Shown one piece after another: positions 1 through 9,943 of a DNA stretch of 20,266 nucleotides; the stretch's first letter is position 1, and every line of letters begins with the position of its first letter. Below the pieces are notes generated by a model that worked only from the letters and a program-made list of their open reading frames with translations, made no database searches and was not told where the DNA came from. The translations under genes were made by a program, and so were the position numbers. The stretch comes from Neelides folsomi (lineage: Eukaryota; Arthropoda; Collembola; Neelipleona; Neelidae): the NCBI GenBank assembly GCA_034687125.1, contig JAQGBZ010000679.1, forward strand, positions 1 to 20,266, given 5' to 3'.

Positions 1-288
1 GCATTTTTTCGCATTTTCGAGATTTGTTTTTTGCATTTTTCTGACTTTAGAAAACGCATTTTCTTGTCTGCCTTAGTGATAAGGAACGATTTAGCGCTTG
101 GAAAGCCATTTCATTACCCATCCATTTCACGCTACCTGTGTTGAATAATATGTCTATTTAATACACTTATAATGAATGATAAGTTGAAGTTCATGGTTCA
201 AATGGAGTAATCTTGTAAATTGTGGAACAAATTTTTCCCACTCATCACGCATACATTAACTTTTTATTCCGACTCACATTAACTGAAG
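1..288 (+). other. Upstream region and probable noncoding first exon of the aconitase/IRP1 gene
   Basis: No open frame of note. The first 64 bases contain four GCATTTT-type motifs in a T-rich context. The segment ends at a consensus splice donor, AAG|GTAAGT, at 288/289, so its 3' part is probably a noncoding first exon. I see no TATA box or transcription start that I would defend. Confidence 0.4.
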
Positions 289-495
289 GTAAGTCCATTA
301 ATTATTTTAGGGAAACAACAACTGTGAGAGTTTTGCAATTTTTCATTCCCATATTTCATTCCCTATTTCAACTCCCAATTTAATTCTCTATTCCTATTTA
401 ATTCTATGCTTGATTCTCCATTTGATTCTCCATTAGGTTTTTTTTTATTCAATTCTCCCTTTGATTCTGTTGGGTCATAAAATTGTATCCTGCAG
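289..495 (+). other. Predicted 5' UTR intron of the aconitase/IRP1 gene
   Basis: The intron would run from the strong donor GTAAGT at 289 to the acceptor TGCAG ending at 495, after a T-rich tract near 437-447. The middle (about 360-475) is a degenerate, pyrimidine-rich array of ATTCTCC / TTGATTCT units about 12 bases long. Removing this intron also removes the in-frame ATG at 461, which leaves 623 as the first in-frame ATG of the main gene. The junction is inferred from consensus only. Confidence 0.45.
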
Positions 496-622
496 GCACG
501 TCGTGTTGGAACAAACGCACGATCCCTTCCACCAAATTCCAGCAACTCTTTTTTATCAAATTTTTCTCCAGCACGTCCAGCTGATTCCAACACTCCCAAA
601 ATCAAAAACCAAATTCATTAAA

Positions 623-3600
623 ATGGATCATCAAAATCACCCTTTTGCTCATCTTTTAACTTCATTCAGCGCTAATGGAGTCGAATTCAAGTTTTTTGAC
701 ATTCAGAAATTGTCACCGGCATTTGGTAAGAATTTAAGAAACATTTATCTAAATTAAGAAATTATTGCTCATTCACTCAGAATATCATTTTAATTAACTG
801 ATGCACGAGTTAATTATATTTATAGTCAGGTAATTAATTACGTTATTGTTAATTCGTTTGTTAACTTCATTCACGTTTTGTTAATTCATGACAGCTCGAC
901 TTCCTTATTCAATTCGTGTCTTGCTCGAGTCGGCCGTGAGGAATTGTGACAAATTGGCTATCAAGGAAGATGATGTTCAAAAAATCTTGGATTGGGAAAA
1001 GAACAATTCTGACCCGCTGGGAGTCGAAGTGCCTTTTCGCCCTGCAAGAGTTATTCTTCAGGATTTCACTGGCGTCCCGGGTATTTACATTCAAATTGGC
1101 CACTTGACACTATATTTTTAAATTAATGCCGGTCCTTTATTCTATTATTTAATAAATAATATCAGTAGAATAAATGAGAAATATTATTTTAGTATCATGG
1201 ATCTTTATTTGTGTCATTTGTTGTAAATTTTCTTTTAGCTGTCGTTGATCTTGCAGCAATGAGAGATGCCGTCAAAGGGATGAATAAAAATCATGGTCAG
1301 ACTTTAAACTAAAATTATATCATTGACATTATTTAAGTTTATTTTATACAAAAAACATGAAAAACGCTGATGCTTGTTTATTATTTCCAGAACTCGTCAA
1401 TCCAATCTGCCCAACTGATTTGGTTATCGATCATTCCATTGCCGTAGATCATTTCGGAAAGTAAAACAAATAAAAGCCCTACCTTTAACTATTAAGTTAG
1501 TTAGTTTGTTTAGTTTTATATACATTTTAAATTTAATATTTAAACGACGAGTAAGCATGTTAATAAAACTTATTTCTGTTTAGAGAGGAATCTCTTCAGA
1601 AAAATCAAGCTCTTGAATTCGAACGGAATCACGAGAGATTTACATTTCTTAAGGCCAGAGTTTAACTAAATTTAACTAATTACCTAAACTAATTAACTTA
1701 TTCTAATTAACCATGTCTAGTATTAAAAATTGATTTAATTAAATAAATACAGTGGGGAGCAAAAGCATTCGAAAACATGGTCATTGTTCCACCTGGATCT
1801 GGAATTGTCCATCAGGTCAATTTGGAATATTTGGCCCGAGTTGTTTTCCAATGCGAGAAGAGCCGTTTTCTTTACCCGGACTCACTCGTTGGAACTGACT
1901 CCCATACGACAATGATCAACGGACTGGGAGTTCTTGGTTGGGGTGTTGGAGGTCAGTAAATTATTTTAATTATAATTATAATTAAATCATAATCATAATA
2001 TTTTATAGAATAAGTTGAATTTTGAGTAAAAGAATACTCAAATGTAACAATAATAATTAAATACATTTCATTTCTAAAGGAATTGAAGCGGAAGCTGTAA
2101 TGATGAGCCAACCAATGTCGATGGTTCTTCCACCAGTCATTGGATGCGAATTGACCGGTGAATTAAATCAATTCGTTACTTCGACCGATTTGGTTCTCAC
2201 AATCACGAATGTAATTTTAATAAACATTCTTTAAAAAAATATAATCAAAAATGTATTTTATGAGAAAATCAAAAAATACACTTTTTGAGAAAATCAGAAA
2301 TAAATGTGTAGTAAATTGTAATTAAATTTTCCAAATTAACTTTCAGCAATTACGTGCTGCGGGAGTTGTTGGAAAATTTGTTGAGTTTTTTGGTTCAGGA
2401 GTTGCAAAGCTTTCCATTGCTGACCGAGCGACCATCAGCAACATGTGCCCTGAATACGGTAAATGTTTTCGAGTCTATTTAATCATATTTAATTATAAAC
2501 TTTTATATAGAAATGTAAATGAATAAATTTTTTAATTTTCTTTAAAATAAATTATATGAAAAACTTTTATCAGAATCGTGAAAGTTTAATATTTGATATT
2601 ATAAAAATGACTTTAATTAACCAAATGGTCATTTATTTCATAGGAGCGACTTGTGCTTATTTCCCCGTCGACAACGCGACGCTCAATTACCTCCGCCAGA
2701 CAAGTAAAGCAATAAAGTAAATGTTTATTGTCTAAATCCCAATTTGTCTCACAGACCGCGGCGAAGAACGAGTGGCGTCAATGGGAGAATATCTCAAAGC
2801 TGCCGGTCTCTTCAGAAACTACGCAGATCCAAATGAAGATCCAAAATTCTCACAAGTGAGGAAAAATAAAACTACTGTATCAAACCCAAAATTAATATTA
2901 ATTAAATCTCAATCTTGATTAAATCTCATCTCTTGACTAAATCTCAATCCTTAAATATTTAAACATAATGTGCGTCAAAATTAACTTTTATAATAAAAGT
3001 AAAACCACTATTATAAGAAAATAAATAAAAATTGGGTTTAAACTATAATTTAACTTGTGAATTAAAATTAATATTTATATTGTTAAATATTTTTCTTTTC
3101 TGTCTTCAGGTTCTCACCCTTGATCTTTCCACCATTGAGAGTTGCATGAGCGGACCGAAACGCCCCGAAGACCGCGTGTCTCTCCGAGATATGAAAACGG
3201 ATTTCCTGAGCTGTTTGGAGCGGAAGGTGAGATCGAATTTGAGTCGAGTGTTTGATCTAGTCATGATTTAAAATTACACGAAACTAGTCAGCGCCCAACG
3301 GAAATTCTAAACCTCTTGGCCAAACAATTAACTTTTAATTACCCCTTTAACTCCTAATTAAATTAACTATTAACTTTGTTAAAAATGCTAATCAAGTTAA
3401 ACTCCTTAGGTAGTTAATTTAATTTAAAAACGATGATCGACGATATTGGGAATCACGGCATTACTTTGCTAACCTAGCTTTATGAACAGTTATTGTGTCA
3501 TAGAGCTAGATAACCAAAGTATTTCCGAGTCCCTTCCTCCTTCTCTTCCCAAGGGCCACTGGGAGTTCCAACGGCCTCGAAGACCCTTCTTAAACCCTCC

Positions 3601-6600
3601 GTCCCAAAAGGGATTTTGAGGGCAAATTTCCGAGAAACGCGTCGTATCGAAGGAGGGAAGTTTTATATAACTCATTGTTCTTTTCAACCCTAAATTCCAC
3701 TCATTCGAGTTTCTCTTCTTCAAATATACCAAATATTCTTATTGGTATTTATTAGAGATATTCCAAATAGATTTAAAGCCGCCGTTTTCCGACCTTCTTC
3801 AATCCTCACTTGTAGAATCCTCACTAAAATCCATAGAAAATCAACAGGGTACATTTATTCACTTGTCTACAATATACACAAAATATGATATACGGATATA
3901 CGGTATATACCACACATATATTTTTAATACTGTTACATATTATATCTGTATGACTGTATGACTAATATGTTTCTGAAACACTGCATATATTTTTATCATC
4001 TATTATATTGCTTATATCTATTAAGTTAATTCTTTATAAAGCTCTCTATATCGCAACCATTAAATTAGTTTATCAAACATTCGATTAACTTTGAATATTA
4101 TAATATCGTTTATAACATTAAACTGTGATCAAATTTCCTTTGTGTCATGTATTAAATTAATGTTAGTTTTAATAAGCATTTACTCTAACATTAACTCATG
4201 TGGATCGAGAATTGTCAAAGTGTTGAAAGAGACAGTCGGAAAATAATTTTACATTGATCTCTCTCATGCTTTAATGTTTTCTTGTTGTGACAATCATTTG
4301 AAAAGGTTAAAATGCAACATTGGCATTTTCTTAACTCACAATTCACAATCATAAGTAAAGTGAGTCATTAAGTGTGAAGAATTTAAACATCAACTCCAAT
4401 CAAAAGTATGCATTGTGAAGTAATGGTTAAATTTAATTGTTTATAGCTTACACTGGTTTTAATAAACCATTAAACTATGAGACTGAATTCATCGCAATTT
4501 CTTAATGGCTTATCTAATTATTGACTTTGAAATTCTTAAAGCATTTTCTCACACTTCACATGTTGAGATTAAAATATTAAAATGTTTATAAAAATATATA
4601 CATCTTATTAATATGAAAAATTTTGAAATAATATTAATTATTGATGATCACAAACGAGAAAAAGTACATTCAAACATTTCCTTATTTATGGAGCATCTAT
4701 GGAGAAAATTGCACATTTTTAACTTTTTCATATTAAAAATATTAAAAATGTGCAATATTCTCTATATTTTTTCATAAAATTTGAGGAATGTTTGAATGTG
4801 CTTTTTCTGATTTGTGATCATCAATAACCTTGGCAGAACTATGGTATTTAGAATAATCGATGAAATAAATTTAAAAAGATGTAAATTAAAAAAATTATTT
4901 GCCTTTGAATTACATAATATTTAATAGGGTTAATTTGATCGTACATGAATACTGTAAAAATGGTAAATGATTGGTTAAATGAAGTTATAGTTGTTATTGG
5001 TTAGGTCGGGTTCAAAGGGTATGGAATTCCTTCGGATCGTCTTTCCACGACCGTTCCGTTCATTCATGAAGGAACTGAATATGCCATTCGACATGGATCT
5101 GTTCTCATTGCCGCCATTACTTCTTGCACAAACACATCTAATCCATCCGTTATGCTTGGAGCGGGTAAATTCAAATGACAATGAAACACACTCGAATTGC
5201 TTAATGAACCATTAAGCAATTTAATTATTGATTTACAAAATTCATTAAAATTAATTTAATTTTCAGGTTTGTTGGCCAAAAGAGCCATTGAAGCTGGTTT
5301 GAGTGTTGCTCCATACATCAAAACGAGTCTTTCGCCAGGCTCCGGAGTTGTCACTTATTATTTGAGGGAAAGTGGGGTTTTGCCTTATTTGATCCAACTT
5401 GGATTTTCCATTACTGGCTATGGATGCATGACATGCATTGGTAACGTTTTAAATTTTAATCGTATAATTTTTTTAATTTTAGCTTAATTTAAAAAATGTT
5501 TCAAAAAATTAAAAGTTAACTCTAATTGCCTCTTTATTTTAAAGGAAATTCTGGCCCACTTTATGACTCTGTTGGAGAAGCAGTTGAAAAGGTAAAGAAA
5601 GGCTTATCTCTTACATTTGGTATTTTTAGGTCAAATTGGGTCATTTTGGGTCAATTTTGAAAATTGTGTAATTTTGGTTTCTCTTTCAGGGAGACCTCGT
5701 TTGTGCTGGAGTTCTTTCTGGGAATCGAAACTTTGAAGGAAGAATTCATCCTTTATTGAGAGCAAATTATTTGGCTTCTCCGCTCCTCGTTATTGCTTAT
5801 GCATTGGCTGGAAGAGTCGACATTGATTTTGAAACTGAACCAATTCGTATTTTGCAAATACTTTTAAATCATATTAATTTAACTAACACCTTATTTATAC
5901 TAATGACAATATTATTAAGTAAGAGCACATTGGCTATAAAAAATTGAAAGACAAAGAGCTCATTGACTCAGTTCAAGCATTTGTTATAAAAGTAATAATA
6001 AATATGTTTTAAATGATCATTACTATAGCAACTGTGTTAATCCAACGTGCTCTTACATAATAATGACTTGGTGCAATAAAACTAACGAATAGAATTATTA
6101 ATATTCTTTAATTTAACGTTAATTAAAAATTATAAATGTCTTATTTTAAAATTTCATAATTAACTTAATAGCTTTTTTAATTCCAGAGCATGGTCTCAAT
6201 GGTCCGGTTTTCCTCCGAGATCTTTGGCCGATGAGGAGCGAAATCGAATCCGTGGTTTCCACCCACGTTGTTCCTTCCATGTTTGAGGAAGTTTATCGAA
6301 ATATCACAACGGGAAATGAAGGCTGGAGAAATCTCAAAGCTCCAGAGGGACTTCTTTATCCATGGGACTCGAAATCAACTTATATTAAAAATCCACCATT
6401 CTTTGAAGGAATGACAATGGTGAGAATTTAATGATTTTTCACTTTCATTATTGAATTGATTAAGTTCAATTAATTATTAAATAATTATCGACTTATTAAT
6501 TAATATATTGAAAAATTGGAAAATTTCCAGGAAATTGGAAATGTTAAAGGAATCGTTGGAGGAAGACTTCTTCTCTTTCTTGGAGATTCCGTCACGACGG

Positions 6601-8212
6601 ATCACATCTCTCCTGCTGGAAGCATTTCAAGAAATTCCCCAGCCGCGAGATATTTAGCTGATCGAGGGTGAATTTTTATATTTATAAATAATTAATATTT
6701 CTAATATTTCTTAAAATTTGGAATTAATACTTACTTGTAACATGCGTAAATATATTAAATACCTAATGTACAGAATGTACATACCTACATACTAAACACG
6801 TAGGAATTAAGATTAAGAATTTTAAGTCCCTTTAGTTAAAGTTAGAAGCAAGGAGTTAAAAGGAGGTCACTTTGAAGTGACCAAAGAGTTTATTTCAGTC
6901 CTTGTAAAAGGTCCATCCTTTGTCCAATTGTTAATCCTCTTTGTAATCCTATCTTTATCTCAATATTTCCAGGGTGTCGGTGAAGGAGTTCAATTCCTAC
7001 GGGTCTCGTCGAGGGAACGACGCCGTCATGGCGCGAGGGACCTTTGCCAACATCCGTCTTCTTAATAAGCTCATGGGGAAACCTGGCCCAAGGACAATTC
7101 ATTTCCCATCCTCAGACGAGGCAAGTTGTAAAATCATCACAAATACATACATCAAATATCAAATTCAACATGTCAAAAGCCCCTAGAGCTCAAATCCTAT
7201 TCAAATCCTTTAAGTTTAGTTTATTCATAGTTTATTAAGTCCATAGGTCAAGTTGTAAAATGAAATAAATGAACAATGTGTGTCTTTATACAGATGGATA
7301 TTTTTGATGCGGCTGAACGTTACAGAAACGAAGGAGTTGCCCTTGTTGTAATTGCAGGGAAAAATTATGGAAGCGGATCATCAAGAGATTGGGCAGCCAA
7401 AGGGCCTTATTTGCTTGTAATTATAATAAATACTAAAATTTTAACTTTAAAATCTCACTTAGCTTTATTTAATTATGTTTGTTATTTATTTTATTAAAAA
7501 TAATTATTTTATAGATTGGCGAAATAATGATAATCTCAATAATTAAGATAAAATAATTATTATTTTAAAAAATGATGAGATGATGTTATTCTGATGTTAA
7601 TGATGTTCTGAGAGAGAATTAATTGAGTTTATTAATTAAAGGGTGTTCGGGCAATTATTGCTGAATCTTATGAACGAATCCATCGGTCGAATCTTGTTGG
7701 AATGGGAATTTTGCCGTTACAATTCCTTGAGGGCCAAACTCCCGATTCGATCCAACTCAAAGGGACAGAAACTTTTGACATTCCCATAACGGAGGATTTG
7801 AAACCGAAGCAGACAATCACCGTTACTGTAAGATTTATAAATAATATTCATTCTTACAATAAATAATACTGACAATATGTTAGCCAATTTACTGATAAAT
7901 TGATATATACCTCAATTATTTAATATATATTAAACCAATATATGTACGATAAATATAAATATTCCTTTCCAATTATTTTTAATAATCTTAATTATTATAA
8001 AAGAAATCAAGGGTGACAGAAGATATCTTTTCTTCGTCTCAATGTTAAAATAACTAAATAACGGTTATATAATTTCCTCTTTATTTGAACAGACTTCTTC
8101 GGGGATTTCTTTCACCACAGTTGCCCGGATTGACACAGAAGTTGAACTTGCCTACTACAAGAACGGAGGCATTTTGCCTTATATGGTCAGAAAAATCGTG
8201 GAGAACAATTAA
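623..8212 (+). CDS. ACO1: Cytosolic aconitase / iron regulatory protein 1, complete, 21 coding exons
   Basis: It interconverts citrate and isocitrate when it holds a [4Fe-4S] cluster; in animals the apo-form binds iron-responsive elements in mRNAs. Exons: 623-725, 895-1080, 1239-1295, 1391-1460, 1584-1653, 1753-1951, 2080-2210, 2347-2458, 2644-2703, 2755-2855, 3110-3226, 5005-5164, 5267-5440, 5545-5591, 5690-5846, 6187-6419, 6531-6667, 6973-7120, 7294-7416, 7642-7827, 8093-8212. They join in frame to 2691 nt, 896 residues (human IRP1 is 889). The product aligns with IRP1 along its whole length: [104 protein letters not shown]. Cluster ligands are Cys443 (in [10 protein letters not shown]), Cys509 and Cys512 (in [10 protein letters not shown]). 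[10 protein letters not shown], near the known RNA- and substrate-contacting arginines, is intact. There is no mitochondrial presequence, and the IRP1-type length and sequence argue against mitochondrial aconitase. One intron is 1778 nt; the shortest is 51 nt. Whether it binds RNA is inferred from family membership. Confidence 0.95.
1654..1752 (+). other. Probable GC-AG intron (intron 5 of the aconitase gene)
   Basis: Conservation places the junction between ...RFTFLK and WGAKAF, which gives the donor AAG|GCCAGA at 1653/1654. A GT lies six bases downstream (1660), but it would add Ala-Arg at a conserved junction and pairs poorly with U1 (AGA|GTTTAA). The GC donor pairs better at -3 to -1, +4 and +5. 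The acceptor is ATACAG at 1752. Confidence 0.6.
3463..3520. repeat. Imperfect stem-loop, 23-nt arms, in intron 11
   Basis: Left arm 3463-3485 (ACTTTGCTAACCTAGCTTTA, then TGA) and right arm 3498-3520 (TCATAGAGCTAGATAACCAA, then AGT) are inverted copies with about 19 of 23 positions paired and a 12-nt loop. It sits next to the GC-richer block that follows. It could be the end of an old mobile element or a structured intronic RNA; nothing in the sequence decides between these. Confidence 0.6.
3521..3740. other. Unidentified GC-richer block in intron 11
   Basis: The composition departs clearly from the surrounding AT-rich intron, with C-rich runs on the + strand (CCCTTCCTCCTTC at 3532-3544) and a near-complementary GAAGGAGGGAAG at about 3648-3659. 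It encodes nothing recognisable. It may be a fragment of an inserted repeat. Confidence 0.4.
4638..4827. mobile_element. Foldback (MITE-like) inverted-repeat element, about 190 bp
   Basis: The outer 17 bases (TTATTGATGATCACAAA at 4638) are exactly inverted at 4811-4827 (TTTGTGATCATCAATAA). The complementarity continues inward with small mismatches through ACATTCAAACATTTCC / GGAATGTTTGAATGT to TTGCACATTTTTAA (4709-4722) paired with TTAAAAATGTGCAA (4742-4755). The arms are about 85 nt and only about 20 nt separate them. There is no coding capacity and I see no clear target-site duplication. The form fits a palindromic MITE; a long intronic hairpin RNA is the alternative. Confidence 0.7.
5195..5221. 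repeat. Perfect 12-bp hairpin with a 3-nt loop in intron 12
   Basis: AATTGCTTAATG (5195-5206), loop AAC, then CATTAAGCAATT (5210-5221). It lies near the middle of a 102-nt intron, between the donor at 5165 and the acceptor ending at 5266. The pairing is exact. It could bring the two splice sites together or could be AT-rich chance. Confidence 0.7.
5911..6064. mobile_element. Short terminal-inverted-repeat (MITE-like) element in intron 15
   Basis: The left end ATTATTAAGTAAGAGCACAT (5911-5930, then TGG) is inverted at 6042-6064 (CCAACGTGCTCTTACATAAT, then AAT) with two mismatches over 23 bases. The interior of about 108 nt is non-coding. The core GTAAGAGCAC is not AT-rich, which makes chance pairing less likely than elsewhere here. 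The target-site duplication is unclear. Intron 15 spans 5847-6186. Confidence 0.6.
6865..6882. repeat. 18-bp near-palindrome in intron 17
   Basis: GGTCACTT and AAGTGACC flank a central TG, giving 8 + 8 paired bases. Read as half-sites, AGGTCA (6864-6869) and TGACCA (6878-6883) form an inverted repeat with an 8-base gap, a pattern related to nuclear-receptor half-sites. Function is not implied by the sequence alone. Confidence 0.5.
7121..7293 (+). other. GC-AG intron with consensus donor (intron 18 of the aconitase gene)
   Basis: The exon ends ...FPSSDE and the next begins [10 protein letters not shown], matching the conserved IRP1 junction exactly. The donor is GAG|GCAAGT, which fits the known GC-AG consensus at every position but the C. 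The only nearby GT dinucleotides would shift the frame. The acceptor is ATACAG at 7293. Confidence 0.9.
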
Positions 8213-8457
8213 TTTCATTCATTTCTTTAATTTCCAATCTTTTCTTTCTCTTTTTCAATTTCAATTCAAAGTTTCAACTAATTAAATGGCTTTAAATTAA
8301 GCTTTAAATTTAATTTTAAATGACCAAATGCCAATTTGTGTGCTTGTATAACAAATAATGATCGTTATACATAGGGCTTTAATATTCTTAATATTGTTAT
8401 CTTTAATGACACAATTTACTCATTTCTTATCTTATTCTTGGTTTAGAGGCTAATAAA
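8213..8457 (+). terminator. Aconitase 3' UTR with poly(A) signal
   Basis: After the TAA at 8210-8212 comes a T-rich 3' UTR. The first canonical AATAAA is at 8452-8457. The position is inferred from the hexamer only. Confidence 0.5.
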
Positions 8458-8929
8458 GCAATTATACTTCTTCATAAAATTTCTACTCATTATCATATTC
8501 ATATCTATCAAAATCCATTGAATTCATTGCATGTAAATATTTTCATATATTTCATATATTCACAATTTCACTAAAAACCACACCATATAAATACATAACA
8601 CATCATATAGTACATGTGCATACATACATGTATAGTATAATACAATGTACCCAAAATGCATTTTAGACATTTTCATATTTTATATAGAGGTAGAGAAAAA
8701 TATTTATATTTTAATTTGTATAGCTATATAACTCATAATAAATACATTTAAGAACCCATTAACCTATGCAGAATATAAATAAATATATATCTGTACATTC
8801 AATGTTAATATCAGGTCTCTTGTTTGAGTATCTTATATAATTTACTGTGCATAATATGTATATGTGTAAAGTATGATATACATTGAAATGTTATATAATA
8901 TACCATATATTATATAATGGATGTTGTCC
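8458..8929. other. AT-rich intergenic stretch
   Basis: Low-complexity AT DNA with many ATATA and TACAT runs. No gene, RNA or clear repeat unit was found. Confidence 0.6.
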
Positions 8930-9370
8930 ATGCCGTCCACGCGGTCCTACAAGTGTTCATTGAGGGTTTGTTCATCCAACGTGTGGGTTTTTACGAATGC
9001 TTTTTCCTTATGCAATTTCCAGATCTCCTTGTGGGAGATTCGCCGTTGAGTTCCCCCCTTCCCGCTTGAGGACCTCGAAACGCGGGATATTGACCTCCAA
9101 ATTGAAGAGAATAATGCCTTTGTGACATCCTCCACACTTACCCTTAATTAACCGGACCGGACCCAATCGCCCGGTATTTTCCTCTCCCCGAATCGACCCT
9201 CCAGTGTTCCAGGTCAACCCTGGTGGGTTGAATCACCGGGTTGGTCGTCGTCCTCGGCCGGAAATCATCATTTGAGGTGAGAGTTTCTCCTTGGTCTCGT
9301 TTTGGGTTTTGGGAATGGAGGGAGGCTTCGCACAACCTCCGCGCAGCCACACGACTCTCATACACTTTTT
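8930..9370. other. Unidentified GC-rich intergenic block
   Basis: This block contrasts sharply with both flanks: it has CCGG-, CGCG- and CCCC-containing stretches and short stems such as TCAACCC TGGT GGGTTGA near 9211-9228. Short open frames (60-75 codons) exist on the minus strand, but they overlap each other and match no family I know. A candidate donor, TTTGAG|GTGAGAG, lies near 9272, so part of it could be a noncoding first exon or promoter of the downstream ACF1 gene. Other possibilities are an old insertion or a noncoding RNA gene. Confidence 0.4.
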
Positions 9371-9926
9371 ACATAACATCTACCTATAAAATACAATTCT
9401 CAAATTACAACCTCGTTAAATTAATTTTAAATATCAAATTACGATAACCAAGTTTTAAAATAGGGCTGTTACACAGTACAGGGTTTTATATGACTTTGTA
9501 AACGTAAACAATGGAGTTTGATTTGGAGTTAAAAGAAGAAAAAGAACTTTTACTTTCGCGCAGTTAAAGAAATGAAAGGAGGTTTAATGAGAGTCGTGAC
9601 CCATTTTATTATTAAGGGTCGATAGTCGAAATTTAATAAGGTTTGCTAATTACCGGCTTTTTTTACAATTTGAAGGTTTATGCGTTTTTGATAAGATTTG
9701 GAAGATTTGGATCGATTTGATATTTTAATTTGACCCAGAGTTAATTGTCTTTGGTTCGATCCCACCTTATTTCATAATTGCCTTGTTAATTATAATTTTT
9801 CATAATTATAATTTTGTAATAATATTTAATTATTGGATCGATTTATAATTTGCATGTATATTGATTTGTATAGCGTTGTTTATATTTATAAGGGAAGTTT
9901 TAATTGTGGTTTAATTTGTTTTTCAG
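9371..9926 (+). other. Region upstream of ACF1, ending in a predicted 5' UTR acceptor
   Basis: AT-rich DNA without a convincing gene. It ends in TTTGTTTTTCAG (acceptor at 9926), so an intron probably separates an upstream noncoding exon from the start-codon exon. The matching donor cannot be chosen with confidence. A small ORF beginning ATGGAGTTTGATTTGGAG near 9510 codes only about 18 residues. Confidence 0.45.
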
Positions 9927-9943
9927 TTTAATCGTCTTTCAAA

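Larger units (their letters stand above)
3227..5004 (+). other. Large intron 11 of the aconitase gene (1778 nt), host of repeats
   Basis: It separates SCLERK from VGFKGYG, within what is one continuous stretch in other IRP1 proteins. It holds a stem-loop (3463-3520), a less AT-rich pyrimidine-rich block (about 3521-3740), about 900 nt of plain AT-rich DNA, and a foldback element (4638-4827). No gene is visible on either strand. Its size against neighbours mostly under 350 nt suggests growth by insertion. Confidence 0.8.

Noticed and set aside
461..622. In-frame ATG at 461 as the start of the aconitase protein
   Set aside because: The predicted 5' UTR intron (289-495) removes it, the extra 54 residues match no IRP1, and [12 protein letters not shown] at 623 resembles the usual IRP1 start.
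1660..1661. GT donor for aconitase intron 5
   Set aside because: Poor donor consensus, and it would insert two residues at a conserved junction. Kept only as the alternative to the GC donor.
9202..9207. CAGTG loop motifs (also 12356) as iron-responsive elements, given the IRP1 gene nearby
   Set aside because: Neither has the five-base upper stem or the bulged C; the one at 12356 is inside ACF1 coding sequence.
8947..9365. Overlapping 60-75 codon minus-strand frames in the GC-rich block
   Set aside because: They occupy different frames of the same DNA, show no domain, and are expected where GC-rich sequence has few stops.
9751..9761. GGTTCGATCCC resembling a tRNA B box
   Set aside because: The flanking T stem pairs over only about three bases, and no A box, anticodon arm or acceptor stem is found upstream.
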